In this document: positions 53,219 through 63,846 of the stretch, in pieces | Layout of the letters: each line of letters opens with the position of its first letter | Position numbering within the stretch: position 1 is the first letter of the stretch | NCBI RefSeq assembly: GCF_020883535.1 | Contig: NZ_CP086654.1 | Location: 1-64,000 of the forward strand | Origin: Staphylococcus ratti | GTDB taxonomy: Bacteria; Bacillota; Bacilli; Staphylococcales; Staphylococcaceae | Direction: 5' to 3' | DNA: 64,000 nucleotides | Notes under the pieces: generated by a model | Told to the model about the DNA's origin: nothing | What the model saw: the letters and a program-made list of their open reading frames with translations, nothing else | The model's database searches: none | Translations under genes and position numbers: made by a program

Positions 53219-54208
53219 TTAAGATTGTTTCTTAATGTCTAATTTTTTATATAAGTCATCGATAAGTTTGATAGATGATGTGTAACCACCAGCCATGTTC
53301 CACGTAATTTCATCGATGTCTTCTGATACGTGACCATTTTTAACGGCGTCTAGGTTTTTCCATTGTTCGCTAGATGTCCATTCTTCTTTTGTTTTCTTCG
53401 CTAATTTAGCATCGTTTGGAATCGTATCAGATTTAAAGATGAAGATGTGATCAGCATTCATCATAGAAATGCTTTCTTTTGATGTTAATTGAATGATGTC
53501 TTTACCTTTATCGACTTCTTTTTGTTGTGCTTCTGGACGTTTGAAGCCTAAGTCATGAAGGATATCTCCTGCAAATCCACCTGCGTAAATACGTGTGTGG
53601 TCAGGACGGAAGTTCACGACTGAAGCACTCATTGGCCATTTGTCTCCAAGTGACGCTTTCGCATCTTTCTTGAATTGTTCTACTTTATTTTCATAGTTTT
53701 GTTTTAATTCGTTTGCTTTTTTCTCTTTACCTAAAGATTTACCCATTACGTCTAATGTATCTTTAAATTTATAAACCGTACCTACAGTTACAGTTGGTGC
53801 AATTTTAGAAAGTTGTTCGTATTGCTTTTCGTTACGAACTTTAGAAGCAACGATTAAATCTGGTTTTAATTTAGAAATTTCTTCTAAATTTGGTGAAGGT
53901 TCTTGACCTACAATTTTAGTATCTTTTAGGTCTTTCTTTATGTAATCATATTTTGGTTTTTGTGTCCAAGATTCTACCGCACCGACAGGTTTTACACCGA
54001 GCGCTACAGAAACATCTGTTGCACCTTGATACAGTGTTACAACGCGTTTAGGTGTACCTTTTATTTTAGTCGTACCCATTGCGTGTTTGACTTCGATTGT
54101 TTTGCCATCTTCTTTAGTACTTGAAGAGGAACTCCCATTCCCACAGGCTGCCAGAACAAAAATCATTGCGACTGCAATGACTAACATTTTAGATAGTTTT
54201 TTCATCAT
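53219..54208 (-). CDS. sirA: Staphyloferrin B-binding lipoprotein SirA
   Basis: SirA is the surface lipoprotein that captures Fe(III)-staphyloferrin B. The product of about 329 residues starts MMKKLSKMLVIAVAMIFVLAAC with a lipobox (LAAC, Cys22). A Ser-rich linker and a periplasmic-binding fold follow, with KHAMGTTKIKGTPKRVVTLYQGATDV and VVNFRPDHTRIYAGG nearly identical to remembered S. aureus SirA. The frame opens at 54235, but AGGAGG (minus strand, about 54217-54223) fits ATG 54208. A Fur box lies just upstream. Confidence 0.96.
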   Translation of the reverse strand: MMKKLSKMLVIAVAMIFVLAACGNGSSSSSTKEDGKTIEVKHAMGTTKIKGTPKRVVTLYQGATDVSVALGVKPVGAVESWTQKPKYDYIKKDLKDTKIVGQEPSPNLEEISKLKPDLIVASKVRNEKQYEQLSKIAPTVTVGTVYKFKDTLDVMGKSLGKEKKANELKQNYENKVEQFKKDAKASLGDKWPMSASVVNFRPDHTRIYAGGFAGDILHDLGFKRPEAQQKEVDKGKDIIQLTSKESISMMNADHIFIFKSDTIPNDAKLAKKTKEEWTSSEQWKNLDAVKNGHVSEDIDEITWNMAGGYTSSIKLIDDLYKKLDIKKQS

Positions 54209-54235
54209 CTTGATGAGACCTCCTATATTTTTCAT

Positions 54236-54250
54236 TGATAATCATTATCA
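54236..54250 (-). promoter_or_regulatory. Fur box of sirA
   Basis: TGATAATCATTATCA is a perfect 7-1-7 Fur palindrome, 28 bases before the sirA start. It lies just downstream of a candidate minus-strand promoter (TTGCGG and TATAAA, 17-base spacer, about 54253-54281). Confidence 0.9.
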
Positions 54251-54319
54251 TTTATAATGTCTTATATTTTGCCCCGCAAGTCAATAGTAATTTTTAACTT
54301 TTTTAATTTAATTTTTCAT

Positions 54320-54349
54320 TTGACATTTTGAAATCCTTATTTATATAAT
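54320..54349 (+). promoter_or_regulatory. Promoter of the sbn operon
   Basis: TTGACA (54320-54325) and TATAAT (54344-54349) are both perfect consensus boxes with an 18-base spacer. Transcription should begin near 54356, at the edge of the Fur box. Confidence 0.85.
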
Positions 54350-54358
54350 ACCCACATC

Positions 54359-54378
54359 GATAATGATAATCATTCTCA
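54359..54378 (+). promoter_or_regulatory. Fur box of the sbn operon
   Basis: GATAATGATAATCATTCTC matches the 19-bp Fur consensus except one base; its 7-1-7 core (54364-54378) has 14 of 15 positions. It covers the predicted start of sbn transcription, so iron-loaded Fur should block initiation. Confidence 0.9.
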
Positions 54379-54411
54379 CTTAGGTTGTGTTATCGCTATT
54401 TATCCTATTAG

Positions 54412-55416
<1,005 letters not shown>

Positions 55417-55424
55417 AAGAAAAT

Positions 55425-55510
55425 GGGGGATGAGGACATCACTGATGAATGCTTTGAGGAAGCGATAAGGGTGACCGAAAAGCAAAGTGTTGTCCAGTCC
55501 CTTTTAAGAT
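55425..55510 (+). promoter_or_regulatory. Imperfect hairpin between sbnA and sbnB
   Basis: GGGGATGAGGACATCAC (about 55425-55441) can pair imperfectly with GTGTTGTCCAGTCCC (about 55489-55503), with an inner CTTTG/CAAAG pairing, followed by TTTT. The position in a 149-base gap inside an otherwise tightly packed operon suggests attenuation or mRNA processing, unproven. Confidence 0.35.
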
Positions 55511-55565
55511 TTCAAAAACACAATTCAAATAAAAACATAAAAGGATTAAGAGGAGCGCTACGAAC

Positions 55566-56576
55566 ATGAACTATGAATTATTGTATTTAAATAGAACGGA
55601 TATTGAACAAGCAGGAGGTGCACATTCAAGCGTATACGTTGATGCTTTAACAGAAGCGTTAAAAGCACATGCGGAACAGAAATTTGTTCAACCTTTAAAA
55701 CCTTACCTTCGTGCAAATGGTAAAGACGGCCATATCGCAGACCGTATTATTGCGATGCCAAGTTATATCGGTCTTGAAGACCCAGTATCTGGTATTAAAT
55801 GGATTGGTAGTAAGCATGACAACCCATCAAAACGTCAAATGGAGCGTGCAAGTGGGGTTATCATTTTAAACGATCCTGAAACGAACTATCCAATCGCAGT
55901 TATGGAAGCAAGTTTGATTAGTAGTATGAGAACGGCAGCGGTATCAGTGATAGCAGCACAACATCTAGCGAAAAAAGGTTTTACTGATTTAACGATTATT
56001 GGTTGTGGCTTAATCGGTGACCGTCAACTTCAAAGCATGCTAGAACAATTTGATCACATTAAAAATGTTTACGTGTTTGACCAATTTGAATCTGCAAGTG
56101 CCGCATTTGTTGAAAGATGGAAAGCAGCGCGCTCAGATCTTAACTTTGTACAAGCGCAAACTGCAAAAGAGGCGATTACACAAGGTGACGTCGTGATTAC
56201 ATGTACAGTAACGGATCAACCGTATATCGAATATGACTGGTTGAAAAAAGGTGCCTTCGTGAGCAACATTTCAATTATGGATGTGAAAAAAGAAGTCTTC
56301 CTTAAAGCGGACAAAGTACTTGTAGACGACTGGTCTCAAGCTAACCGTGAGAAGAAAACGATTAACCAACTTGTATTAGAAGGACGCTTCTCTAGAGACG
56401 ATTTACACGCTGAATTAGGTCAATTACTGACTGGTGAAAAGCCGGGGCGTGAAAACGACGACGAAATTATTTTACTTAACCCAATGGGTATGGCGATTGA
56501 AGACATTTCAAGTGCTTATTACATTTATAAAGCAGCGAAAGCACAAAACATCGGTACGTCACTGAGTCTTTATTAA
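55566..56576 (+). CDS. sbnB: N-[(2S)-2-amino-2-carboxyethyl]-L-glutamate dehydrogenase SbnB
   Basis: SbnB, of the ornithine cyclodeaminase/mu-crystallin family, uses NAD+ to split ACEGA into L-2,3-diaminopropionate and 2-oxoglutarate, both staphyloferrin B building blocks. The 336-residue product has SGIKWIGSKHDNP, the Rossmann loop IIGCGLIGDRQL, and the closing LNPMGMAIEDISSAY. AGAGGAG precedes the ATG. Confidence 0.96.
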   Translation: MNYELLYLNRTDIEQAGGAHSSVYVDALTEALKAHAEQKFVQPLKPYLRANGKDGHIADRIIAMPSYIGLEDPVSGIKWIGSKHDNPSKRQMERASGVIILNDPETNYPIAVMEASLISSMRTAAVSVIAAQHLAKKGFTDLTIIGCGLIGDRQLQSMLEQFDHIKNVYVFDQFESASAAFVERWKAARSDLNFVQAQTAKEAITQGDVVITCTVTDQPYIEYDWLKKGAFVSNISIMDVKKEVFLKADKVLVDDWSQANREKKTINQLVLEGRFSRDDLHAELGQLLTGEKPGRENDDEIILLNPMGMAIEDISSAYYIYKAAKAQNIGTSLSLY

Positions 56577-56627
56577 TGTAATGGACCCGTTAGCAATGTC
56601 TTAACACAAATAAGGGAGCATCTAAAT

Positions 56628-58394
56628 ATGTTAGAAATAACGAAAAACAACTACGAACAACGTGCCGCTATCACGATTTTGAGTGATTTAATTGATGCCT
56701 TGCTCTTTGAAGATGTTTTTGAGCTCCATTCAAAAAGTGATGTTGTGCGTGAGGAAAGTGAGACGACCTTGGTTTACGAACGTATGGGCAAGGTACTCAC
56801 GATACCTGTATATTTTAGCGGACTAAATGTGTATCGTTATGCACGTACGCACGGAGACGTAAAGTTGCAACACCAACATCAAGAGATAACCCTCAATGCA
56901 GTGGAACTTTGGGATGCGATTGTGGATATGAATCCTCATAGTGCGCAGCAGATGAATGTGACACGCTTTAGAGAAGGGCTTGTAAGTGCACAAGCCCAGT
57001 TATCTGCACAATATGAACGTTTAACACTTTCAGACCATCCTTTTATTCAATCCGAGCAATTTGCGAGTTTGAAAGATCGTCCGTTTCACCCGTTAGCTAA
57101 AGAGAAACGTGGATTAAGTGCGTATGACTATGAGCGTTATCAATCGGAATACTATCAGCCTGTAGCGTTAAAAACAGTGGCGATTCACCGTGATGCCCTT
57201 ATAAAGAGTCAGTTTTCAGATGAGGAAAAATTACTACAGTCTTTAGGTCTCGACAACGAAGCTCAATACGCTAAGGTGTTGCAAGAGCAAGGATTACAAG
57301 CGAAAGATTTTATGATTTTCCCGGTGCATCCTTGGCAACTTGAACATGTTTTGCCTGAATACTTTGAGCAAGAGTTTAAACAGCGCATAGTAGTGCCATT
57401 GGACATAGAATGCGGGTCGTTTTTAGCTTCGTCATCTATGCGCTCGCTTATTGACTTGAAGCAGCCTTATCAACATGTGAAAGTGCCGTTTTCAATGCAA
57501 TCGTTAGGTGCGTTACGTTTAACACCGACACGCTATTTGCTTAACGGTGAAAAGGCAGAACAGTTACTTGAAAAAGTCATACACCAATCTGAACATCTGA
57601 CAAACACGCTTTCATTATGCGATGAAAAGCATTGGTGGTCGTTTATTGAACCTTCTAAAGACATCTTTGAAGATAAAATTGGTCATTTAACAGCACAATT
57701 ACGTCAGTATCCTCATGAGATTCAAGATGAAGAGACGACGCTTATTTCGATGGCTGCGCTCGCGATGCCAGATAGACGTGTATATGATGCTATTTTCGGC
57801 CATTCGAATTACACATCTTCCGACGTTGAAATGATGTATCAAGACATCGTTTCGCATTTTATACGAACGATGTTTGCGTTAATGCAACGCGGCGTCTTAC
57901 CTGAAGTGCATGGCCAAAATATTTTAATCGCATTTAAAGCGGGCAAAGTTACGCGCTTTGTATTGCGTGATCATGACACTGTACGTATTTACCCAACGTG
58001 GATGGCAGACAATGGACTAGAAGTGCCAGATTATACGATTCGAAAAGATACACCTAACACGTTAATTAATGAAAATTTGGAAACGTTTTTTACGTATTTC
58101 CAAACGCTTGGCATATCGGTCAATATATATGCGGTGATTGATACACTTGTGCATCTGTATGACCTTGACGAACAACGCTTAATGGCCTTTTTGAGAACAA
58201 CACTGAAAAGAACGGCACAGGAGACGGTATGGCCTCAAAACAGTGTAGAAGATGTCATGAATCTACTGTTTGAAAAAGAAACATGGCCTTTCAAACGCAT
58301 TTTACTTCCGTTATTACATCAAAAAAATTCTGGTGGTGGCAGTATGCCTTCTAGTATTGGAAAAATCGCTAATCCAATGATGTTTAATGAGTAA
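56628..58394 (+). CDS. sbnC: Staphyloferrin B NIS synthetase SbnC
   Basis: An IucA/IucC-type ATP-dependent synthetase that performs the last condensation, adding 2-oxoglutarate to the growing molecule. The 588-residue product has FHPLAKEKRGLS, FPVHPWQLEHVLPE, the SSMRSL/LTPTRY segment of the ATP pocket, and VLPEVHGQNILIAF...RDHD. It overlaps sbnD by eight bases. Confidence 0.95.
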   Translation: MLEITKNNYEQRAAITILSDLIDALLFEDVFELHSKSDVVREESETTLVYERMGKVLTIPVYFSGLNVYRYARTHGDVKLQHQHQEITLNAVELWDAIVDMNPHSAQQMNVTRFREGLVSAQAQLSAQYERLTLSDHPFIQSEQFASLKDRPFHPLAKEKRGLSAYDYERYQSEYYQPVALKTVAIHRDALIKSQFSDEEKLLQSLGLDNEAQYAKVLQEQGLQAKDFMIFPVHPWQLEHVLPEYFEQEFKQRIVVPLDIECGSFLASSSMRSLIDLKQPYQHVKVPFSMQSLGALRLTPTRYLLNGEKAEQLLEKVIHQSEHLTNTLSLCDEKHWWSFIEPSKDIFEDKIGHLTAQLRQYPHEIQDEETTLISMAALAMPDRRVYDAIFGHSNYTSSDVEMMYQDIVSHFIRTMFALMQRGVLPEVHGQNILIAFKAGKVTRFVLRDHDTVRIYPTWMADNGLEVPDYTIRKDTPNTLINENLETFFTYFQTLGISVNIYAVIDTLVHLYDLDEQRLMAFLRTTLKRTAQETVWPQNSVEDVMNLLFEKETWPFKRILLPLLHQKNSGGGSMPSSIGKIANPMMFNE

Positions 58395-59661
58395 CGAAGC
58401 ACTTTGGAAACGTAATTTTCGCATTTTATGGAGCAGTCAGTTCATCTCTATTGCTGGTTTAACCGTACTTGTTCCGCTCTTACCGATATATATTGCTTCA
58501 CTTAAGGATTTATCGGTAACAGAAATTCAGTTGTGGAGTGGTGTAGCCATTGCAGCACCCGCAGTAACGACTATGATTTCGTCACCATTATGGGGCAAGC
58601 TCGGAGACAAAATCAGTCGAAAATGGATGGTCATTCGTGCCTTAATTGGACTCGGCATTTGTTTAGTTTTGATGTCATTTTGTACGACGCCACTACAGTT
58701 CGTTTTAGTGCGGTTACTTCAAGGTTTATTTGGCGGTGTCGTAGATGCGTCTAATGCCTTTGCGACAAGTGAAGCGCCCTTAAACGAACGTGGAAAAGTT
58801 CTTGGTCATTTACAAAGTTCGATTAGTGCGGGTTCTTTAGTGGGCCCTTTGATTGGTGGCGTGTTAGCAACGATCGTCGGTTTTCAAACATTATTATTGA
58901 GCATAGGTATCATGACTTTTATCGTTTGTGCGATAGGAATGCTGTATCTCATTGAAAGGGCACATCATAAACATCATGCAGATGCAGCGCCACCTGTTCA
59001 ATGTAGTGTAAGCCAGTCATTTAAATGTCTACTCTGTACTAAAGTGACGCGTCGCTTTATCATTGTCGGCATTTTAGCCAACTTGGCGATGTACGGCATG
59101 ATGACGGCATTAGCGCCTCTTGTGTCTGGTGTGAATGCGACAGTGCTAGATGATAAGGCAGCGATAGGACTAATTCAATCTGCTTTTTGGATTGCGTCTA
59201 TTTTAAGTGCCCCGTTATGGGGAATGCTGAATGACAAACATTATGTGAAATATGTATATATTGCGACGACGCTCGTATGTGGACTGAGTGTCGTCTTGCA
59301 AGGCGTTTCATCCAGTTTATGGGTGTTACTCCTCTTTCGTATGATTCAAGGTTTTACGTATAGCGCATTAATTCAAAGTGTCATGTTCGTAGTAGTCAAT
59401 GCTTGTCATAAAGATTTAAAGGGAAGCTTTGTCGGTTCAACGAACAGCATGCTTGTTATTGGTCAAGTGACTGGAAGCATGATTGGTGCACTTGTGACAA
59501 GTTATTACAGTCCTATAGTGACCTTTATTGTGATGGGTATCATCTTTATGTCAAGTAGCCTCGTGCTCTTATCATCACAATTGAGTCGTGTGAAAGACTA
59601 TCAATTATTAATGAATCAAGTATGGGAGTTGAAAGTACAACGTGCAAAACATTCAAAATAA
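58387..59661 (+). CDS. sbnD: Staphyloferrin B exporter SbnD (MFS)
   Basis: A 12-helix major facilitator protein of 424 residues that exports staphyloferrin B. Motif A is visible as GKLGDKISRKWMV after helix 2, followed by GLFGGVVDASNAFATSEAPLNERGKVLG. The start overlaps the sbnC stop, and its end overlaps sbnE by 20 bases, so the three are co-translated. Confidence 0.94.
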   Translation: MSNEALWKRNFRILWSSQFISIAGLTVLVPLLPIYIASLKDLSVTEIQLWSGVAIAAPAVTTMISSPLWGKLGDKISRKWMVIRALIGLGICLVLMSFCTTPLQFVLVRLLQGLFGGVVDASNAFATSEAPLNERGKVLGHLQSSISAGSLVGPLIGGVLATIVGFQTLLLSIGIMTFIVCAIGMLYLIERAHHKHHADAAPPVQCSVSQSFKCLLCTKVTRRFIIVGILANLAMYGMMTALAPLVSGVNATVLDDKAAIGLIQSAFWIASILSAPLWGMLNDKHYVKYVYIATTLVCGLSVVLQGVSSSLWVLLLFRMIQGFTYSALIQSVMFVVVNACHKDLKGSFVGSTNSMLVIGQVTGSMIGALVTSYYSPIVTFIVMGIIFMSSSLVLLSSQLSRVKDYQLLMNQVWELKVQRAKHSK

Positions 59662-61318
59662 AACCATTGCAGAACAGGCGGCATTAGAACGCATTCTCAA
59701 TGTGTATTTTAGAGAAAACAATTTATATCATGAAGCCGCTGATAACGCACAATGGTGTATCAAGCTTAACGAAAGTGAATCATTGACAGGCACTTTCCTC
59801 TATTGGTCTAAGATGGGACATCACGTATACCATTCTGATATTCATATTAGTGACGGTACACAATCCGCTCCTGTTTCATGTCAAGAAGCTATCGAACGTA
59901 TTCTCTCAAAACTTGCGCAATCGGAAAGTGATTCAAATGTTTCTCGCATTTTAGAGGATATTGAAAATAGTATTACACGTACGGCACACTACCTTAACTA
60001 CAAAGATGAAACACGTCATATCGATGGCTATATTCAGTCTGAACAGTCTTTATATTTAGGTCATCCTTTTCATCCAACGCCGAAAAGCTCAAAAGGATTT
60101 ACGGATAATGATTTAAATCATTATGCGCCGGAATGTCACACGCAGTTTCAACTCCATTACTTAAGTGTCGATAAAACGCAAAGTGTTACACGTTACGTAG
60201 AGGGCTTAGCAGATACAGTGGATGACGCTCTTTATGCGCTTGCCAACATTGAAAAAGGTGCTTTACCAGAGCACCATATATTATTGCCGCTTCACCCATA
60301 TCAAATGCGTGGGCTTAAAGCATATCCAAAATTCGATGATATGTTGCAAAAAGGCTACATTAAAGACTTAGGCATACGTGGGCGTTCAGTCTACCCGACG
60401 TCTTCAGTACGTACAGTTTTTGAAAAAGATTTAAATGTGTATTTAAAGTTACCGATACATGTAAAAATTACAAACTTCATTCGTACCAATGATCATGAAC
60501 AAATCGAACGTACACTTGATGCAGCGGAAGTGATTGCGCATGTTAAGGAAGATGTCGAAACAGCAACGTTTAAATTAATGTTTGAACAAGGTTATCGTGC
60601 TGTACAACATAAAGAGACACGAAACGATCTTCATTTGTTAACGGAAACAGCAATGATTGTTCGGGAAGGCATTGCAGGTTATGGCGCCGATAAGGATATA
60701 CATGTGCTTGCGAGTCTATTTGAAACGATGCCGAATGAGACAACGTCAACTTTGAGTCGAATGTTAGAGCGAAGTGATTTAAATGCTAAAACATGGTTAC
60801 AACGTTATTTAGACATTACGATAAAGCCTATGTTATCACTCTTTGCAACGACAGGGATTAGTCTTGAAGCACACGTTCAAAATACGCTTGTTCAATTTGA
60901 AGCAGGTGTACCTAAAGTGTGTTATGTCCGAGACCTTGAAGGCATTAGCATATCAGAAACGATTGCGACAGAGGGACAATTGATTCCACATGTTGTGGCG
61001 TCAGATAGTCCAGTGGTGTGTACACATGATACAGCATGGCACCGCTTTAAATATTACGTCATCGTTAATCATCTTGGACACCTTGTTGCAACATTAGGTA
61101 AGGCAACTGGTGATGAAGCAGCATTATGGCAAGTCGTCCAACGCGAAATGCAAACGTGGCAAGAAGAAAAGGTAATGTCAGCGTATGTTGAAGATTTACT
61201 TCATGCAGAAACGTTTTCAGCTAAAGCAAATTTTATAAGTAAAATTAAAGATTGTGGTGAAAATCCTATCTATACGAATATACCGAATCCGATGTGTGTA
61301 AAAGAGGGGGCATTGTAA
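59642..61318 (+). CDS. sbnE: Staphyloferrin B NIS synthetase SbnE
   Basis: SbnE condenses citrate with L-2,3-diaminopropionate, the first assembly step. The 558-residue product has LGHPFHPTPKSSKGF, LLPLHPYQM, VYPTSSVRTVF, KITNFIRTND and SLEAHVQNTLVQF...VRDLEG, the IucA/IucC signatures. Start GTG 59642 lies within the end of sbnD. Confidence 0.95.
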   Translation: MQNIQNKTIAEQAALERILNVYFRENNLYHEAADNAQWCIKLNESESLTGTFLYWSKMGHHVYHSDIHISDGTQSAPVSCQEAIERILSKLAQSESDSNVSRILEDIENSITRTAHYLNYKDETRHIDGYIQSEQSLYLGHPFHPTPKSSKGFTDNDLNHYAPECHTQFQLHYLSVDKTQSVTRYVEGLADTVDDALYALANIEKGALPEHHILLPLHPYQMRGLKAYPKFDDMLQKGYIKDLGIRGRSVYPTSSVRTVFEKDLNVYLKLPIHVKITNFIRTNDHEQIERTLDAAEVIAHVKEDVETATFKLMFEQGYRAVQHKETRNDLHLLTETAMIVREGIAGYGADKDIHVLASLFETMPNETTSTLSRMLERSDLNAKTWLQRYLDITIKPMLSLFATTGISLEAHVQNTLVQFEAGVPKVCYVRDLEGISISETIATEGQLIPHVVASDSPVVCTHDTAWHRFKYYVIVNHLGHLVATLGKATGDEAALWQVVQREMQTWQEEKVMSAYVEDLLHAETFSAKANFISKIKDCGENPIYTNIPNPMCVKEGAL

Positions 61319-61319
61319 T

Positions 61320-63092
61320 ATGATGGGGCAAATCGAACAACGTGTGAAAACACGAATTATGCAACAATTAATCACGTCGATGATTTATGAAGACATTGTT
61401 AAATATCAAATGTCGAATAAGGACAGTAATATTCAACATGTTGAAATACAAGGTGACCGTGCAACGTACCGCTTCGATGTGAACGTGACACGCAGTTTTG
61501 ATCGCTTATTACTCGTTTCTCCTGTGATGAAAGTCCATCATAACGGAGATGAAGGAGCAACAACAGACTATGCAGGGTTATTGAGAGACGTCCATTACAC
61601 GTTTGATAAAGACCCGAAAAAAGTAGAAGCCTTTATTTGTGAACTGATTCAAACGGAGTTGAAAGATCGTCAAGCATTGACGCATAAATATGAAGCTAAA
61701 GCAGCGGTGCCTAGCGATTTTAATGCGCTTGAATCTTACGCAATGGAAGGACATACGTACCATCCAAGCTATAAGTCTCGTCTCGGTTTCACACTTGCAG
61801 ACAATTTGAAATATGGCCCAGATTTTAAGCCAAGCATTCACTTAAAATGGGTCGCTGTACCGAAAGATAAAGTGCAACAAACGATTTCAAAAACGGTTGA
61901 TCCTACGACGCTGTTACATCAACAACTCGGTGCATCGACGATTGAAAAATTTGAGAAAACGTTGCGCCGTCATGTAGATGACATCTCAGCTTATGCGTGG
62001 CTTCCAGTACACCCGTGGCAATTTGACCATGTCATCGCCAACGACTTAGCCGAAGAATGGTTAAATGGTGAGTTGATACTTCTCGGAGAATCACAGGAAG
62101 CATATGTGCCGCAACAGTCGATACGTACGTTGTCGCCTGTTGAGAAAGATAAATATTACATTAAAGTCCCGCTTAGTATTACGAATACATCAACGAAACG
62201 CGTACTTGCGCCACATACAATTGAAAATGCTGCACAAATTACAGATTGGTTGAAACGTATTCAAGCAGATGATCGTTATTTACGCGATGATTTGCGCACG
62301 GTTTTCTTAGGTGAAGTTCTTGGTATGTCATATATAAATCATCATTTATCTTCAGACAAGAGAACAGCAACCTATGGCGCGTTAGGTGCGATATGGCGCG
62401 AGAATTTATATCATTATTTAGAAGCTAATGAAGAAGCCATTCCATTTAATGCCCTTTACAGTAAAGATATAAATGACATGCCAATTATTAATCAGTGGAT
62501 TGAACAGTATGGTTTAGAAACATGGATGGCACAATTTATAAAAGTTGCAGTACGTCCATTGATTCACATGCTTTACTACCATGGAATTGCGTTAGAATCT
62601 CATGCGCAAAATATGATGTTAATCCATGAAAATGGATGGCCGACACGTGTTGCGATTAAAGACTTTCATGACGGTGTACGATTTAAGCGTGACTTGCTTA
62701 GTGATATCGCTAAAGATCCAAAACTTCAAGATACACCAATTGAACATCAACGTATTAATCGTAATTCATTTATTGAGACAGATGATGTCGCGCTTGTAAG
62801 AGATTTTGTTTTAGATGCCTTTTTCTTTATTAACATTGCACAAATGATTCTCTTTATGAAAGAAAGTTATCATCTATCTGAAACAGAGCAGTGGCAGTAC
62901 GTTTATGATTGCATTCAAGATTACCTTGAAACTTTTTCAGACTTACCACTTAAAACAACCTTTGATTTATTTGAACGTACCATTCAAGTAGAAAAATTAA
63001 CGACACGTCGATTACAAGAAGATACGGAATTACGTATTCATCATGTGTCGAACCCGCTAGGAGTGATTCATCATGATAGCGTTATCTCTTAA
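61320..63092 (+). CDS. sbnF: Staphyloferrin B NIS synthetase SbnF
   Basis: SbnF attaches a second L-2,3-diaminopropionate to the decarboxylated intermediate. The 590-residue product has MEGHTYHPSYKSRLGFTL, WLPVHPWQFDHVI, VPQQSIRTLSP, KVPLSITNTSTKR and ALESHAQNMMLIHENG...KDFHDG. It starts just after sbnE (GAGGGGG RBS) and overlaps sbnG by 20 bases. Confidence 0.95.
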   Translation: MMGQIEQRVKTRIMQQLITSMIYEDIVKYQMSNKDSNIQHVEIQGDRATYRFDVNVTRSFDRLLLVSPVMKVHHNGDEGATTDYAGLLRDVHYTFDKDPKKVEAFICELIQTELKDRQALTHKYEAKAAVPSDFNALESYAMEGHTYHPSYKSRLGFTLADNLKYGPDFKPSIHLKWVAVPKDKVQQTISKTVDPTTLLHQQLGASTIEKFEKTLRRHVDDISAYAWLPVHPWQFDHVIANDLAEEWLNGELILLGESQEAYVPQQSIRTLSPVEKDKYYIKVPLSITNTSTKRVLAPHTIENAAQITDWLKRIQADDRYLRDDLRTVFLGEVLGMSYINHHLSSDKRTATYGALGAIWRENLYHYLEANEEAIPFNALYSKDINDMPIINQWIEQYGLETWMAQFIKVAVRPLIHMLYYHGIALESHAQNMMLIHENGWPTRVAIKDFHDGVRFKRDLLSDIAKDPKLQDTPIEHQRINRNSFIETDDVALVRDFVLDAFFFINIAQMILFMKESYHLSETEQWQYVYDCIQDYLETFSDLPLKTTFDLFERTIQVEKLTTRRLQEDTELRIHHVSNPLGVIHHDSVIS

Positions 63093-63846
63093 AGAGAAAT
63101 TACAACAAAATCAAGTTGTCTACGGATTATTTAATTCCATTCCTAATCCGCTCGTTATTGAAATGATAGCAGCGAGTGGCTATGATTTTGTCATTATTGA
63201 CGCTGAACATACAGCGATTAATGATGAAACGATTGAACACCTCATACGTGCTGCAGAAACAGCGGGGATTACACCTATTGTACGTGTATCACAAGCGATC
63301 GAGCGCGATATTATAAAGGTGTTAGATATGGGGGCACGTGGAATTATCGTCCCACATGTCGAAAGTAAAGCGCGCGCAGAAGAAATTGTGAGATTAAGTC
63401 GTTATTACCCTGAAGGTATGCGTAGTTTGAACGGCGGACGTATGCCAAAATTTGGTGAAACGCCACTAACGACTTATATGGTGGAGGCGAACGAGAGTAT
63501 TGTCGTCATCGCCATGATTGAAAGCCAACAAGGCTTAGACGCATTAGAGGAGATTGCACAAGTGGACGGTATCGACATGATTATTGAAGGCGCTGCGGAC
63601 TTATCACAATCTTTTGGCATACCATGGCAAACAACGAGCGATGTGGTAGAACAAGCGACACAACGTATGTTTGACATCACTCAACGTCATCATAAAGGGT
63701 TTATCGCATTACCACGAGAAAAAGCGCAACATGTCGCATGGCAAGGTAAAGGTGTGCAAGCATTTGTTTTAGGTGATGATCGGGGTAAATTTTATCGTCA
63801 TTTAAAACAAGAACTCGCATCATTTAAAGGAGGCGAACGCGCATGA
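63073..63846 (+). CDS. sbnG: Siderophore citrate synthase SbnG
   Basis: SbnG makes citrate from oxaloacetate and acetyl-CoA, so siderophore production does not rely on the TCA cycle. It belongs to the HpcH/HpaI class II aldolase fold, unrelated to GltA. The 257-residue product has FDFVIIDAEHT-like YDFVIIDAEHTAIN, MGARGIIVPHVES, AMIESQQGLDALEEIA and EGAADLSQS metal and substrate motifs. It overlaps sbnF and sbnH. Confidence 0.95.
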   Translation: MIALSLKEKLQQNQVVYGLFNSIPNPLVIEMIAASGYDFVIIDAEHTAINDETIEHLIRAAETAGITPIVRVSQAIERDIIKVLDMGARGIIVPHVESKARAEEIVRLSRYYPEGMRSLNGGRMPKFGETPLTTYMVEANESIVVIAMIESQQGLDALEEIAQVDGIDMIIEGAADLSQSFGIPWQTTSDVVEQATQRMFDITQRHHKGFIALPREKAQHVAWQGKGVQAFVLGDDRGKFYRHLKQELASFKGGERA

